From: an uncultured Bacteroidia bacterium
GTDB taxonomy: Bacteria > Bacteroidota > Bacteroidia > Bacteroidales > UBA932
Assembly (NCBI GenBank): GCA_902789395.1
Contig: CADANY010000002.1
Location: 163,390-227,389, forward strand
DNA: 64,000 nt
Direction: 5' to 3'
Below are positions 53,034-60,710 of the stretch, in pieces. The notes under the pieces were generated by a model that was not told where the DNA came from, ran no database searches, and was given only the letters and a program-made list of their open reading frames with translations. Each line of letters starts with the position of its first letter. Position 1 is the first letter of the stretch. The position numbers and the translations under genes are program-made.

Positions 53034-54668
53034 ATGCAGAAATCATTTGTTATCGGCGTCGATTACGGAACGGATTCCGGACGGGCGGTCTTGCTCGATG
53101 CGCTGACCGGAGAGCAGATCGCCGCCAAGACGGCTGCTTACCCCCGCTGGGCCGAAGGACGTTACTGCAATCCTTCGGAAGACCGGTTCCGTCAGCATCC
53201 GAAAGACTACCTGGAAGTTCTTGAGACGATTCTCAAAGGCGTTATCGCCGCCTGTCCCGATCCCTCCGGGATTGTTGCGATCGGCATCGATACGACAGCC
53301 AGCACCCCCTGCCTGACAGACAGCCGGCTGGTTCCGCTCGCCCTGAAGCCGGGATTTGAAGACAACCCTGACGCCATGTTCGTCCTCTGGAAGGACCATA
53401 CCGGAATGGCGGAGAGCCAGGAGATCAATGCCCTTTGTGACGGGAAAGGTTATCCTTATACGGCCCATTGCGGTCATGTCTATTCTGCCGAGAATTTCTG
53501 GTCGAAAATGCTCCATCTCGTCCGTACGGCCCCTGAGGTGGCCGAGGCGGCCGATTCCGCCATCGAGTGCTGCGACTTTCTCGCCGCGACCCTGACCGGA
53601 TGCCATGACATTGAGGCCCTCCGTCCCGGCCACTGCTGCATCGGAGCCAAGTGGATGTGGGCTGAAGAGTGGGGCGGATATCCGCCGGCCTCCTTCTTCG
53701 GCGAACTCGATCCGAGGCTGAACCGGCTTCGCCTGCCGCAGCAGAATTTCGGGTGCGATAAAGCGGCCGGGACGCTCTGTCCCGAATGGGCGGCAAAACT
53801 GGGACTCAGCGAATCCGTCATTGTCGGCGTAGGCAATGTGGACAGCTATTCCGGCGCCGTCGGCGGCGGTGTCCGTTACAGGACGCTGGTCATGAATCTC
53901 GGCACGTCGGCCTGTTTCATGGCGGTTATGCCGAAGGAGCGTATGGGGGATAAGATTATCGACGGGGTTTTCGCCCAGGTCGACGGGTCGATCCTTCCGG
54001 GCCAGATCGGCATCGAGTCGGGGCTGACGGCTTTCGGAGATATCTATGCCTGGGTCCGCAACCTCCTGAGCTGGCCGCTCCGCCAGGGCGCGGCGGCTGA
54101 TCCTGCCTTTGCTGAAAAGGCGGAAGCGATTGAAAACAAGCTGATTGCTGATCTGACGACAGCCGCAGCAACCCTCCCGGTCCGGGAGGAGGCACCCCTG
54201 GCAACGGACTATCTCAACGGACGGCGCTCTCCCTTCGGCGACAGCTCCCTGACCGCGGCCCTGACCGGTCTCAAGATCGGAACGGACGCCCCGGAATTCT
54301 TCCGGGCCTTTGTCGAAGCGTCCGCTTTTGCCGTCAGGGCCGTCGTGGACCATATGGAAGCCGGCGGCGTAGAAATTGAGCGCTGCGTCGCTGTCGGCGG
54401 CGTCGCACAGAAGTCCCCCTTTGTGATGCAGATGCTTTCCGACGTCCTTGGAAAGCAGATAGAAGTTTCCTCCTCTAAAGATTCCTGCGCCCTCGGATCT
54501 GCGATCCATGCCGCCGTCGCCGCCGGGATCTATCCGAGCGTGGAAGCGGCTGAAGAAGTGCTCTGCCCGCCCGCGTCCCGGAAATATGAACCGAACTCAT
54601 CCCCGGTCCTCGAGGCCCGCTTCCGCCGGTACCTCGCCCTGACCGGACTGAAAGATAAACTGAAATGA
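53034..54668 (+). CDS. araB: Ribulokinase (AraB-like FGGY kinase)
   Basis: 544 residues. FGGY kinase fold with VIGVDYGTDSGRAVLLDALT at the N-terminus, the AraB-specific AMFVLWKDHTGMAE (WKDHTA motif), substrate region GAKWMWAEEWGG, and ATP-site motifs LVMNLGTSACFMAV and RCVAVGGVAQKSPFVMQML. It phosphorylates L-ribulose and, in known enzymes, also D-ribulose and ribitol. The operon holds mannitol genes but no arabinose isomerase or epimerase, so the source of its substrate is unclear; a pentitol or pentulose brought in by the next gene is possible. Confidence 0.93.
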   Translation: MQKSFVIGVDYGTDSGRAVLLDALTGEQIAAKTAAYPRWAEGRYCNPSEDRFRQHPKDYLEVLETILKGVIAACPDPSGIVAIGIDTTASTPCLTDSRLVPLALKPGFEDNPDAMFVLWKDHTGMAESQEINALCDGKGYPYTAHCGHVYSAENFWSKMLHLVRTAPEVAEAADSAIECCDFLAATLTGCHDIEALRPGHCCIGAKWMWAEEWGGYPPASFFGELDPRLNRLRLPQQNFGCDKAAGTLCPEWAAKLGLSESVIVGVGNVDSYSGAVGGGVRYRTLVMNLGTSACFMAVMPKERMGDKIIDGVFAQVDGSILPGQIGIESGLTAFGDIYAWVRNLLSWPLRQGAAADPAFAEKAEAIENKLIADLTTAAATLPVREEAPLATDYLNGRRSPFGDSSLTAALTGLKIGTDAPEFFRAFVEASAFAVRAVVDHMEAGGVEIERCVAVGGVAQKSPFVMQMLSDVLGKQIEVSSSKDSCALGSAIHAAVAAGIYPSVEAAEEVLCPPASRKYEPNSSPVLEARFRRYLALTGLKDKLK

Positions 54669-55966
54669 CCATGACTAAAACCGTTTCAAATCCAGGCACG
54701 AGAAAATGGGTGATCGTTGCCCTGATGTTCCTTGCCATTATCTGCAATTATCTGGACCGGCAACTCCTGTCGATCCTTAAACCGGAGATTCTGGAGCATT
54801 TCCAGATCGGCGATTTCGAATATGCTTGGATCGTCAATGTTTTCCTTCTCTGCTACGCGATCATGTACCCGATATCGGGGATTCTCGTCGACCGTTTCGG
54901 TCCGAAGAGTGTCATGCTCGGGGGAATAACGATCTGGTCCCTTGCCTGTATCGGGGCCGGATGGGCTCCGAATGTCTGGGTCTTCGCGGCTTGCCGGGGC
55001 ATCCTCGGTCTGGCCGAACCGACGATTTTCGCCGGACAGATCGTTGCCGTGACCCTCTGGTTTGAGAAGAAGCAGCGCGCGACGGCGAACAGCCTCTGTA
55101 CGATCGGCGGATCGCTTGGCGCGGTTGTCGCTCCGATCGTCATTGCCTGGCTGATGGGCCTTCTGGGCTACTGGCAGCACGTTTTCGTCATCTCCGGCGT
55201 GGTCGGACTGGTCATCGCCCTCTTCTGGCTCTTTATCTATAAGACACCGCCTCAGGAAGTCCTCGACATGACGGTCAATGCCGACCTGCAGACCCCGACC
55301 GGCGAGCAGAAATCTTTTACTTTCAAGCAGCTCTTCAAGACCCGGACCCTTTGGGGCGGCATTCTGATCCGTCTCGTCAGCGATCCGGTCTGGTACTTCT
55401 GCTGCTTCTGGCTCCCGGGTTTCCTGAGGAGCATGGGTGCCCACCAGGGACTGACCAATGAGCAGACCCTCAACATGATCCAATGGATCGGGGGGATCCC
55501 GTTCCTCGTCGGAGCGATCGGCGGTATCCTTACTTCCGCCTGGTCCGACGGGATGATCCGCCGTGGCATGCCTGCGCTGAAGGCGAGGAAGAAGATGCTG
55601 ATATCGGTTGTCGTGATCGCCCCGCTCTGCATGCTGGTTCCTTTTATTAATGCGGCAGAGATGGCCTTCGGCCTCAAGATCGGACTTATTATCGCGATTT
55701 TCAGCCTTGTCGCAGTCCTCTGTCTCAGCTGGCTCTATACGATTCCCGTCGTCTTCGCGGAGACCTTCCCCGTTAAGAACATTGCTTCTGTGATGGGGCT
55801 CTCCTGCGGGGCCGGGGCTCTCGGAAGCATGGTCTTCAACCAGTTTGTCGGGTCCATCCCGGAGAGTGGCTGGAAAATCCTCTTTATCATCATGGGCACG
55901 CTTCATCTCTTCGCCGCCCTGATTCTTTGGAAAATGGTACGTAAAGAAAACCCTGAAAACGCATGA
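54665..55966 (+). CDS. MFS transporter of the anion:cation symporter (ExuT/GudP-like) type
   Basis: 433 residues, start overlapping the araB stop (ATGA; the third codon ATG 54671 is an alternative). Twelve transmembrane segments with the family motif CNYLDRQLLSILKPEILEHF near TM1 and GILVDRFGPKSVMLGGI after TM2. Members carry sugar acids, tartrate or phthalate, and some carry neutral polyols. Coupling to ribulokinase suggests a pentose-derived substrate; not proven. Confidence 0.88.
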   Translation: MTMTKTVSNPGTRKWVIVALMFLAIICNYLDRQLLSILKPEILEHFQIGDFEYAWIVNVFLLCYAIMYPISGILVDRFGPKSVMLGGITIWSLACIGAGWAPNVWVFAACRGILGLAEPTIFAGQIVAVTLWFEKKQRATANSLCTIGGSLGAVVAPIVIAWLMGLLGYWQHVFVISGVVGLVIALFWLFIYKTPPQEVLDMTVNADLQTPTGEQKSFTFKQLFKTRTLWGGILIRLVSDPVWYFCCFWLPGFLRSMGAHQGLTNEQTLNMIQWIGGIPFLVGAIGGILTSAWSDGMIRRGMPALKARKKMLISVVVIAPLCMLVPFINAAEMAFGLKIGLIIAIFSLVAVLCLSWLYTIPVVFAETFPVKNIASVMGLSCGAGALGSMVFNQFVGSIPESGWKILFIIMGTLHLFAALILWKMVRKENPENA

Positions 55967-56841
55967 AACGATTCTTTCTCGCAGCGCTCCTGCTGACCGC
56001 TGTCCTTCCTGTCTTTGCCGCGAAGAAAACAACCCATACCGTCATGACGGCCAATATCCGGGTTACCGGACTCGAAGCGGATGACCAGCCCGGGCTCCGC
56101 TGGGACGACCGGAAAGCAATCTGCCGGGACGTCATCCTTTCCCGCAAACCGGATATTATCTGTATGCAGGAAGTCATCTATGATTCCTATGAATATTTCA
56201 AGAAAGAGCTCAAGGGCTATACCGGATTCGGGTTCGAAGGCCCCGAGATGGACCCGTATACGGAAGGGTACCACTTTATTGCGAAGAATGTAATCTTCTA
56301 TAAGACATCGCGTTATGAGATGCTCGGAGCCGGGGTGTACTGGATGAGTGAGGATCCGCTTGTGGGCGGAAGCCTTTCCTGGGAATCCGCGCGGGCCCGT
56401 CATACGAACTGGCTGCGCCTCCGCGACAAGGTCACCGGCGAAGTGTTCCGGATCCTCAATACGCACCTGGACCATATTTCCGAGGACGCCCGCCAGGCCC
56501 AGGCCAAACTGATTATCCATGAGGCCTCGCAGTATGCGGAGGACTTCCCGCAGATCCTCTGCGGCGATTTCAACTCCGGCATCAAGAGCGTTGCCATCCA
56601 CAGCATCAAGGCTGCCGGATGGAAAGAGATGTGGGAAGGGATCAACGGCGAAGTCGAATATGGTTTCACAGCCCATGGATTCAAGGCCGATACGAAGAAA
56701 AAGCCCGGCCGGAGGATTGACTTCATCTTCGCGCATGGACCGGTTACCCCCCTCTCCGCAGAGATCGTCACCGACCACCCCAAAGGCATCTATCCTTCCG
56801 ATCACTACTTCCTCGTCTCCGAAGTCCGGATCGGGGAATAG
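55963..56841 (+). CDS. Secreted EEP-family phosphodiesterase/nuclease
   Basis: 292 residues, signal peptide ending PVFAAKK. EEP motifs: TVMTANIRVTGLEADDQPG near 27, PDIICMQEVIYDS (metal Glu), RILNTHLDHISEDARQ, QILCGDFNSGIKSV near 200, RRIDFIFAHG near 248 and YPSDHYFLVSEV at the end. Start overlaps the MFS stop by four bases, so it is the last gene of the mannitol-ribulokinase operon. Its role there is unclear; it might release a phosphorylated polyol from a polymer or lipid. Confidence 0.9.
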   Translation: MKRFFLAALLLTAVLPVFAAKKTTHTVMTANIRVTGLEADDQPGLRWDDRKAICRDVILSRKPDIICMQEVIYDSYEYFKKELKGYTGFGFEGPEMDPYTEGYHFIAKNVIFYKTSRYEMLGAGVYWMSEDPLVGGSLSWESARARHTNWLRLRDKVTGEVFRILNTHLDHISEDARQAQAKLIIHEASQYAEDFPQILCGDFNSGIKSVAIHSIKAAGWKEMWEGINGEVEYGFTAHGFKADTKKKPGRRIDFIFAHGPVTPLSAEIVTDHPKGIYPSDHYFLVSEVRIGE

Positions 56842-56853
56842 AACCTGCCCGGA

Positions 56854-57306
56854 TTAACTTTCTGCGGGGCCCAATATCTGTCCGACCAGTTCCGAAGGGG
56901 TCATGAAGCGGACAGAAGAATTATCATAGGTGTAGCGGTTGATGAATCGTCTATCATTCGTTACAATCACATGGCAGAAGGAATCTCTTGCCCGGATATA
57001 TTGAATGTCGTCCTCGAAATCTGATCCAGGGTGAAGGCAAACTTCCTTCAAGTCGAAGTATCCCAGCGAATCGATATTGACATATCGGGATATGGAAAGG
57101 ATTCGGCTGGCGAAATCCTCTGTTTTTGTCTCCCCCTTTCTCAATAAAACATATGAGGCATCGACAATAGACTGGATTGTGATGACACCTTCCATTTGCC
57201 CTGATCTGATAGCATCAAAAATGATGTTTGACTCGTGCGTTGATGGACGGTCTTTGTGGAGAACGTCGATTAACACATTTGTATCAATGAATATTTTCAA
57301 TTTCAT
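56854..57306 (-). CDS. PIN-domain ribonuclease toxin (VapC-like)
   Basis: 150 residues from ATG 57306. PIN acidic residues: IFIDTNVLIDVL (first Asp), Glu in the middle helix (TKTEDFASRI) and DFEDDIQYIRAR, with Asp in VTNDRRFI. Such toxins cut tRNA or rRNA when unbound. The gene overlaps the 3' end of the upstream ribbon-helix-helix gene by 23 bases, as in coupled toxin-antitoxin pairs. An upstream extension to 57342 is possible but lacks PIN sequence. Confidence 0.85.
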   Translation of the reverse strand: MKLKIFIDTNVLIDVLHKDRPSTHESNIIFDAIRSGQMEGVITIQSIVDASYVLLRKGETKTEDFASRILSISRYVNIDSLGYFDLKEVCLHPGSDFEDDIQYIRARDSFCHVIVTNDRRFINRYTYDNSSVRFMTPSELVGQILGPAES

Positions 57307-57565
57307 ATCCGAGAATATGGTATAAACGTGGATCTGATTCAATTTCCTCGCGCGTAGGAGAAGATATGTTGTAGTTCAGGCTCAGGATTTCGTCTGAGAC
57401 CTTGAAATCCTTCGGCAGTTTTGGGAAGACAGGGGTAGTATCCCGGTCCAGCAGATTCTCAATATAGGCATTGAGGGACATATTGTTGAATTTGGCCAGC
57501 CGTTTGGCCCGGGCCATGATGTCCGGGCGGATTCGGATAACAGTTGTTGTTCTTTCTCTCTCCAT
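57284..57565 (-). CDS. Ribbon-helix-helix antitoxin of the PIN toxin
   Basis: 93 residues from ATG 57565. N-terminal RHH DNA-binding part RERTTTVIRIRPDIMARAKR followed by LAKFNNMSLNAYIENLL; the C-terminal tail (SPTREEIESDPRLYHILGY) would wrap the toxin. It normally neutralises the PIN protein and represses the pair. The region is more AT-rich than the surrounding chromosome. Confidence 0.82.
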   Translation of the reverse strand: MERERTTTVIRIRPDIMARAKRLAKFNNMSLNAYIENLLDRDTTPVFPKLPKDFKVSDEILSLNYNISSPTREEIESDPRLYHILGYEIENIH

Positions 57566-57740
57566 AAAATGCTTTTTTGCAAAGATAATAAAAATGATAT
57601 CATCTGCAATGGGTTGATATCTCATATGGCTTCGCGGAATGAGCGGCGTAGGGGAGAAACCTCCGCATAATCAGCCCGATAAATATTTTAAATTATTTAA
57701 TTTTTGTGGTCATATGTTGGATATTTAGTATATTTCTGTG

Positions 57741-57925
57741 TTTGACACTTTGATTTTGTCAAGCCAGAGACACTTCAAGGCCACAGCCCGCTGCGTGGGC
57801 GATTTGAGGTTTTGATTGTTTTTCAGGGATTGTAGTTATATAGCTACATCTCGTTTGACACTTAACAAGGTTTAAGAAGGAGCAATTTAAGGCTTACAGC
57901 ATGCTGTAATGGCGTTTTGTAGTGT
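57741..57925. repeat. Two-copy structured direct repeat in a gene-free stretch
   Basis: The stretch 57566-57981 holds no convincing gene. Two units start with TTTGACACTT at 57741 and 57854 and, 35-36 bases later, share AAGGC..ACAGC-NN-GCTG..GGCG..TTTG. The second unit contains the perfect 16-base palindrome TTACAGCATGCTGTAA (57894-57909). The first has GCCC..GGGC stems and TTGACA..TGTCAA. The pairing is kept while the bases change, which suggests a selected hairpin. They may be ends of the neighbouring IS1634-type remnant. Confidence 0.6.
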
Positions 57926-57981
57926 CCTGATTTTTTCTGACTTTGTAGTACATAAGCCGGAAGGCGCCTGTCCATCCGGCT

Positions 57982-58638
57982 CTACTCGGCATCATCGTTC
58001 TTCTCCCTTTTCTTGGTCTGTGCAATGATACTCCTCATCTTCTGCTTGGTGACAATCTGGGTGTCCGTCCTGAACCCAGCACTGCCTTGCAGGTTGTTCG
58101 TCAGGTCTGTCCTGGTGTATGTCGGGATATAGCCTTCTCCTGCCACGCTCAAGAAGTCCATTGAGCGGAGTGTGTCCACTATCTCCTCGGTTGTGAAGTG
58201 CTTTCCGCCACGGTTCACCTTCTTTTCCAGGTACTTGTATATCAACAGAGCCACGAAGCATGTCATGAAGTGTGCCTTGATGCGGTCATCCCTCCTCACA
58301 TATACAGGGCGCGCCTCAAAGTCAGTCTTGAAGATGTGGAACCCGTTCTCGATGATCCAGCGGCCGCCGTTCAGTTTGATGATGGCCGGAGCCGGATCAT
58401 GCATATCCGTGCACAGGGCGTAGAAGCCGTCAAAGGGGGCCTTCTGGTCTATCATCTCCTGATTGAGCGAGTAGCTCGCCGTCTGGGCCAGTTCCCCGTC
58501 CGGGGTGACATGCTCCGCCTTGATGAAGCGTTTGGCGTCGTTGGAGCTCTTCTTCTTGGACGTGGCGCCCTGCCTCTTTGCAAGCCGCGCTGCAGCACGT
58601 GTCACTTGACTCTCCCTGCAATATCGGGACAAGGCCAA
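57982..58638 (-). pseudogene. IS1634-family transposase remnant (C-terminal part)
   Basis: The open frame gives 218 residues, but only the C-terminal third of a transposase. The region NGGRWIIENGFHIFKTDFEA contains the last catalytic Glu (W-x-IE-x-x-F), followed by the conserved RPVYVRRDDRIKAHFMTCF. The catalytic Asp residues and N-terminus are missing. Homology seems to end around 58605-58615, beyond which the sequence belongs, on the other strand, to an IS1182-type remnant; the apparent start codon is therefore not a real one. Confidence 0.75.
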
Positions 58639-58846
58639 GGAGATGCTTACAAGTGAACGCGGACTATATCACAGGAGTATGCGTCCGATAAAACCTGAGG
58701 TCGTCTTCGGCCAAATCAAATACGACTGCGGCTTCAAACGCTTCCATTACAAGGGGGAACGGCTCGTTGAAGCCGAGTTTTCCACGCTAGCAATCGCACA
58801 TAACATCCGGAAAATGATCGCGAGGACGGATGCCAGAGGTCGATGA
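58610..58846 (+). pseudogene. IS1182-family transposase remnant (C-terminal part)
   Basis: After a TGA at 58607-58609 the frame encodes YRDKAKEMLTSERGLYHRSM, then RPIKPEVVFGQIKYDCGFKR and IAHNIRKM, the typical end of IS1182-type DDE transposases (catalytic Glu in the VFGQIK segment). About 78 residues remain of a protein of roughly 450-550. It is directly joined to the oppositely oriented IS1634-type remnant. Confidence 0.75.
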
Positions 58847-58907
58847 GAAGGAGGTATATATTGCTTTGATCAGAAGCCGCTCGAAAAAGCGACACGGCCG
58901 ACAAGGG

Positions 58908-58946
58908 AAAAAAGAAGGTGACCAATAATCACTTATTAGTCACCTT
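58908..58946 (-). terminator. Intrinsic terminator of the third susC-susD operon
   Basis: Arms 58915-58928 (AAGGTGACCAATAA) and 58933-58946 (TTATTAGTCACCTT) pair at 13 of 14 positions around loop TCAC. On the minus strand the hairpin is followed by TTCTTTTTT (from 58916 down to 58908), a good U-tract. It lies 26 bases after the susD stop. Confidence 0.85.
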
Positions 58947-58971
58947 CCTAGAAAGGATTGTTGTCAGGAGA

Positions 58972-60693
58972 CTACCAGCCCGGGTTCTGGGGGAGGGTCT
59001 TTCCAACCGCTTTATACAGAGTAATCTGTCCGGTAGGGATCGGATACAGGTAGTGCTTCTTGTCGTAGATGCGAACCTTTGCAGGATCATCCGAACGGGC
59101 GTCCACATATCCGTCAGCCGTGATTTTGCATCCGGCGCTCGTTCCTGCGACGGGATCATTCTTGACATAGGCTCCGTAGACCTGCTCCGGATATTTCTGC
59201 GTGTCAAGTTTATCCAGCTGGTGCCAGCGGATCATTCCCCAATAGCGGTCATTGATATCCAGCATGAGCTCAACGCGGCGCTCACGGCGGATTTCCCAGA
59301 TCAGGTCGCTTACGCCCATGTTGTTTGCCGGATCGTGACCGGGATTGACGGTCATGTGAGGCATTTTCACCCGGTCGCGCAGGAGGTTGACGGAAATGTC
59401 CAGGTCATTTTGGGTGCAGTTTCCAAGTTCCGCGCAGGCTTCCGCATAGTTAAGATAGATACAAGCCAGCCAGTAAATAGGAGAATCAGTGGAGTTGCTT
59501 GCAACAGTCCTTTCAGATGCGGGCAGTTTATCCGTATCGAATTTCATAATGCCGTAGCCGGTTGACGAGGTCGTCTCCATACCGGAGTTCCAACGCTCGT
59601 ATCCGTTGCCTTTGTACATCAAGACCGGATCGATGGTCTGTCCGAGCCGGGGATCCCTGACGGCAAGGATTGCTGTCAGATCCAGATCTCCGTTCGCATT
59701 CATCCGCGGCCGGTCGTTCTTGTCCCTGGAAGTCGTTGCAAGCGGCTTTCCGTCCGTGAACAGATAGGAATCGAATGCTGCTTTGGAGAGACCGCTCTGC
59801 ATCGTACTCGTACAGGTGTAATCGATGGTGCTGTGGACAAGCGATCCATAAACATAATGCTTATAAAGGATCATTTCCTTATTATTCGCCAGATCCAGGG
59901 AAGAATAATTGGCCCGATAGTTATCGTTCAGCTTATACATCGAGTTGCCCATGATCGCCTGGCAGGCATTTTTCGCTTCGGTGAGATACTTGGTCGCGCG
60001 GGAAGGGTCCGCAGCCTTTCCATTCTCATCCGCCGTGCGGTATTTGCAGAAAGTGCCTTCGTAGAGACAGATTTCAGCCTTGATCGCCTGGGCGACAGCG
60101 TTGTTGATGGTGACGCGGGAGCTGCCGTTCTTGGAAATATTCGCGGTCGCGAAATTCAGATCTTCGAGGACCTTGTCCATGACGACATCACGGTCCTGCC
60201 GGTCTCCATAGAGATACAGCTCTTTGTCTTCATCGGTCACGTCCACGACTTTGTCGATGTAGATGATGTCTCCGAAAAGACGGACCAGCTGATAATGCCT
60301 CAGGGCACGATACAGGCGTCCGACTCCCAGCCAGTGATTTTTGGAGGCTTCATCCATGGACTCGATCCCGGGGACTTTCTCGATCAGGAGATTGGCCCGG
60401 CGCAGTTCGGTATAGTTGTTCGACCATGTTCCATTGGTGGCGGGAGCGTTTTTGTAGGTCCACTCCGTAAAACCGCTGGAGGCCTGGTCGTCATTCAGCG
60501 TGTTGAAGTAGAAATCACCGGAGAAGCCGGTGAAGGCATTGTAGAAATAATTGGCATACGCCTGTACATTCGTCTCGCTCGTCCAGAAATTGTCATTCGT
60601 GAACTGATCGACAGGTTCCTTGTTCAGGATGTTCTCACAGGATACAAGGGAAAGAGTGGAGAGGGCGACAATAGTAAATAATATCTTCTTCAT
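58972..60693 (-). CDS. SusD/RagB-family lipoprotein (third locus)
   Basis: 573 residues from ATG 60693; a Met two codons earlier (60699) is possible, but AAGGA lies at better distance from 60693. The longer open frame to 60771 runs into susC. Lipobox LVSC, early NDNFWTSETNVQAYANYFYN, family motif IRRERRVELMLDINDRYWGM with IRWHQL, and the ending GQITLYKAVGKTLPQNPGW. Partner of the SusC just upstream. A terminator follows at once, so no surface enzyme is encoded downstream. Confidence 0.94.
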   Translation of the reverse strand: MKKILFTIVALSTLSLVSCENILNKEPVDQFTNDNFWTSETNVQAYANYFYNAFTGFSGDFYFNTLNDDQASSGFTEWTYKNAPATNGTWSNNYTELRRANLLIEKVPGIESMDEASKNHWLGVGRLYRALRHYQLVRLFGDIIYIDKVVDVTDEDKELYLYGDRQDRDVVMDKVLEDLNFATANISKNGSSRVTINNAVAQAIKAEICLYEGTFCKYRTADENGKAADPSRATKYLTEAKNACQAIMGNSMYKLNDNYRANYSSLDLANNKEMILYKHYVYGSLVHSTIDYTCTSTMQSGLSKAAFDSYLFTDGKPLATTSRDKNDRPRMNANGDLDLTAILAVRDPRLGQTIDPVLMYKGNGYERWNSGMETTSSTGYGIMKFDTDKLPASERTVASNSTDSPIYWLACIYLNYAEACAELGNCTQNDLDISVNLLRDRVKMPHMTVNPGHDPANNMGVSDLIWEIRRERRVELMLDINDRYWGMIRWHQLDKLDTQKYPEQVYGAYVKNDPVAGTSAGCKITADGYVDARSDDPAKVRIYDKKHYLYPIPTGQITLYKAVGKTLPQNPGW

Positions 60694-60710
60694 TTTCATT
60701 TCCTTTTTGA

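Noticed and set aside
57741..57925. CRISPR array
   Set aside because: Only two degenerate units spaced 113 bases apart, no uniform spacers and no cas genes in the window.
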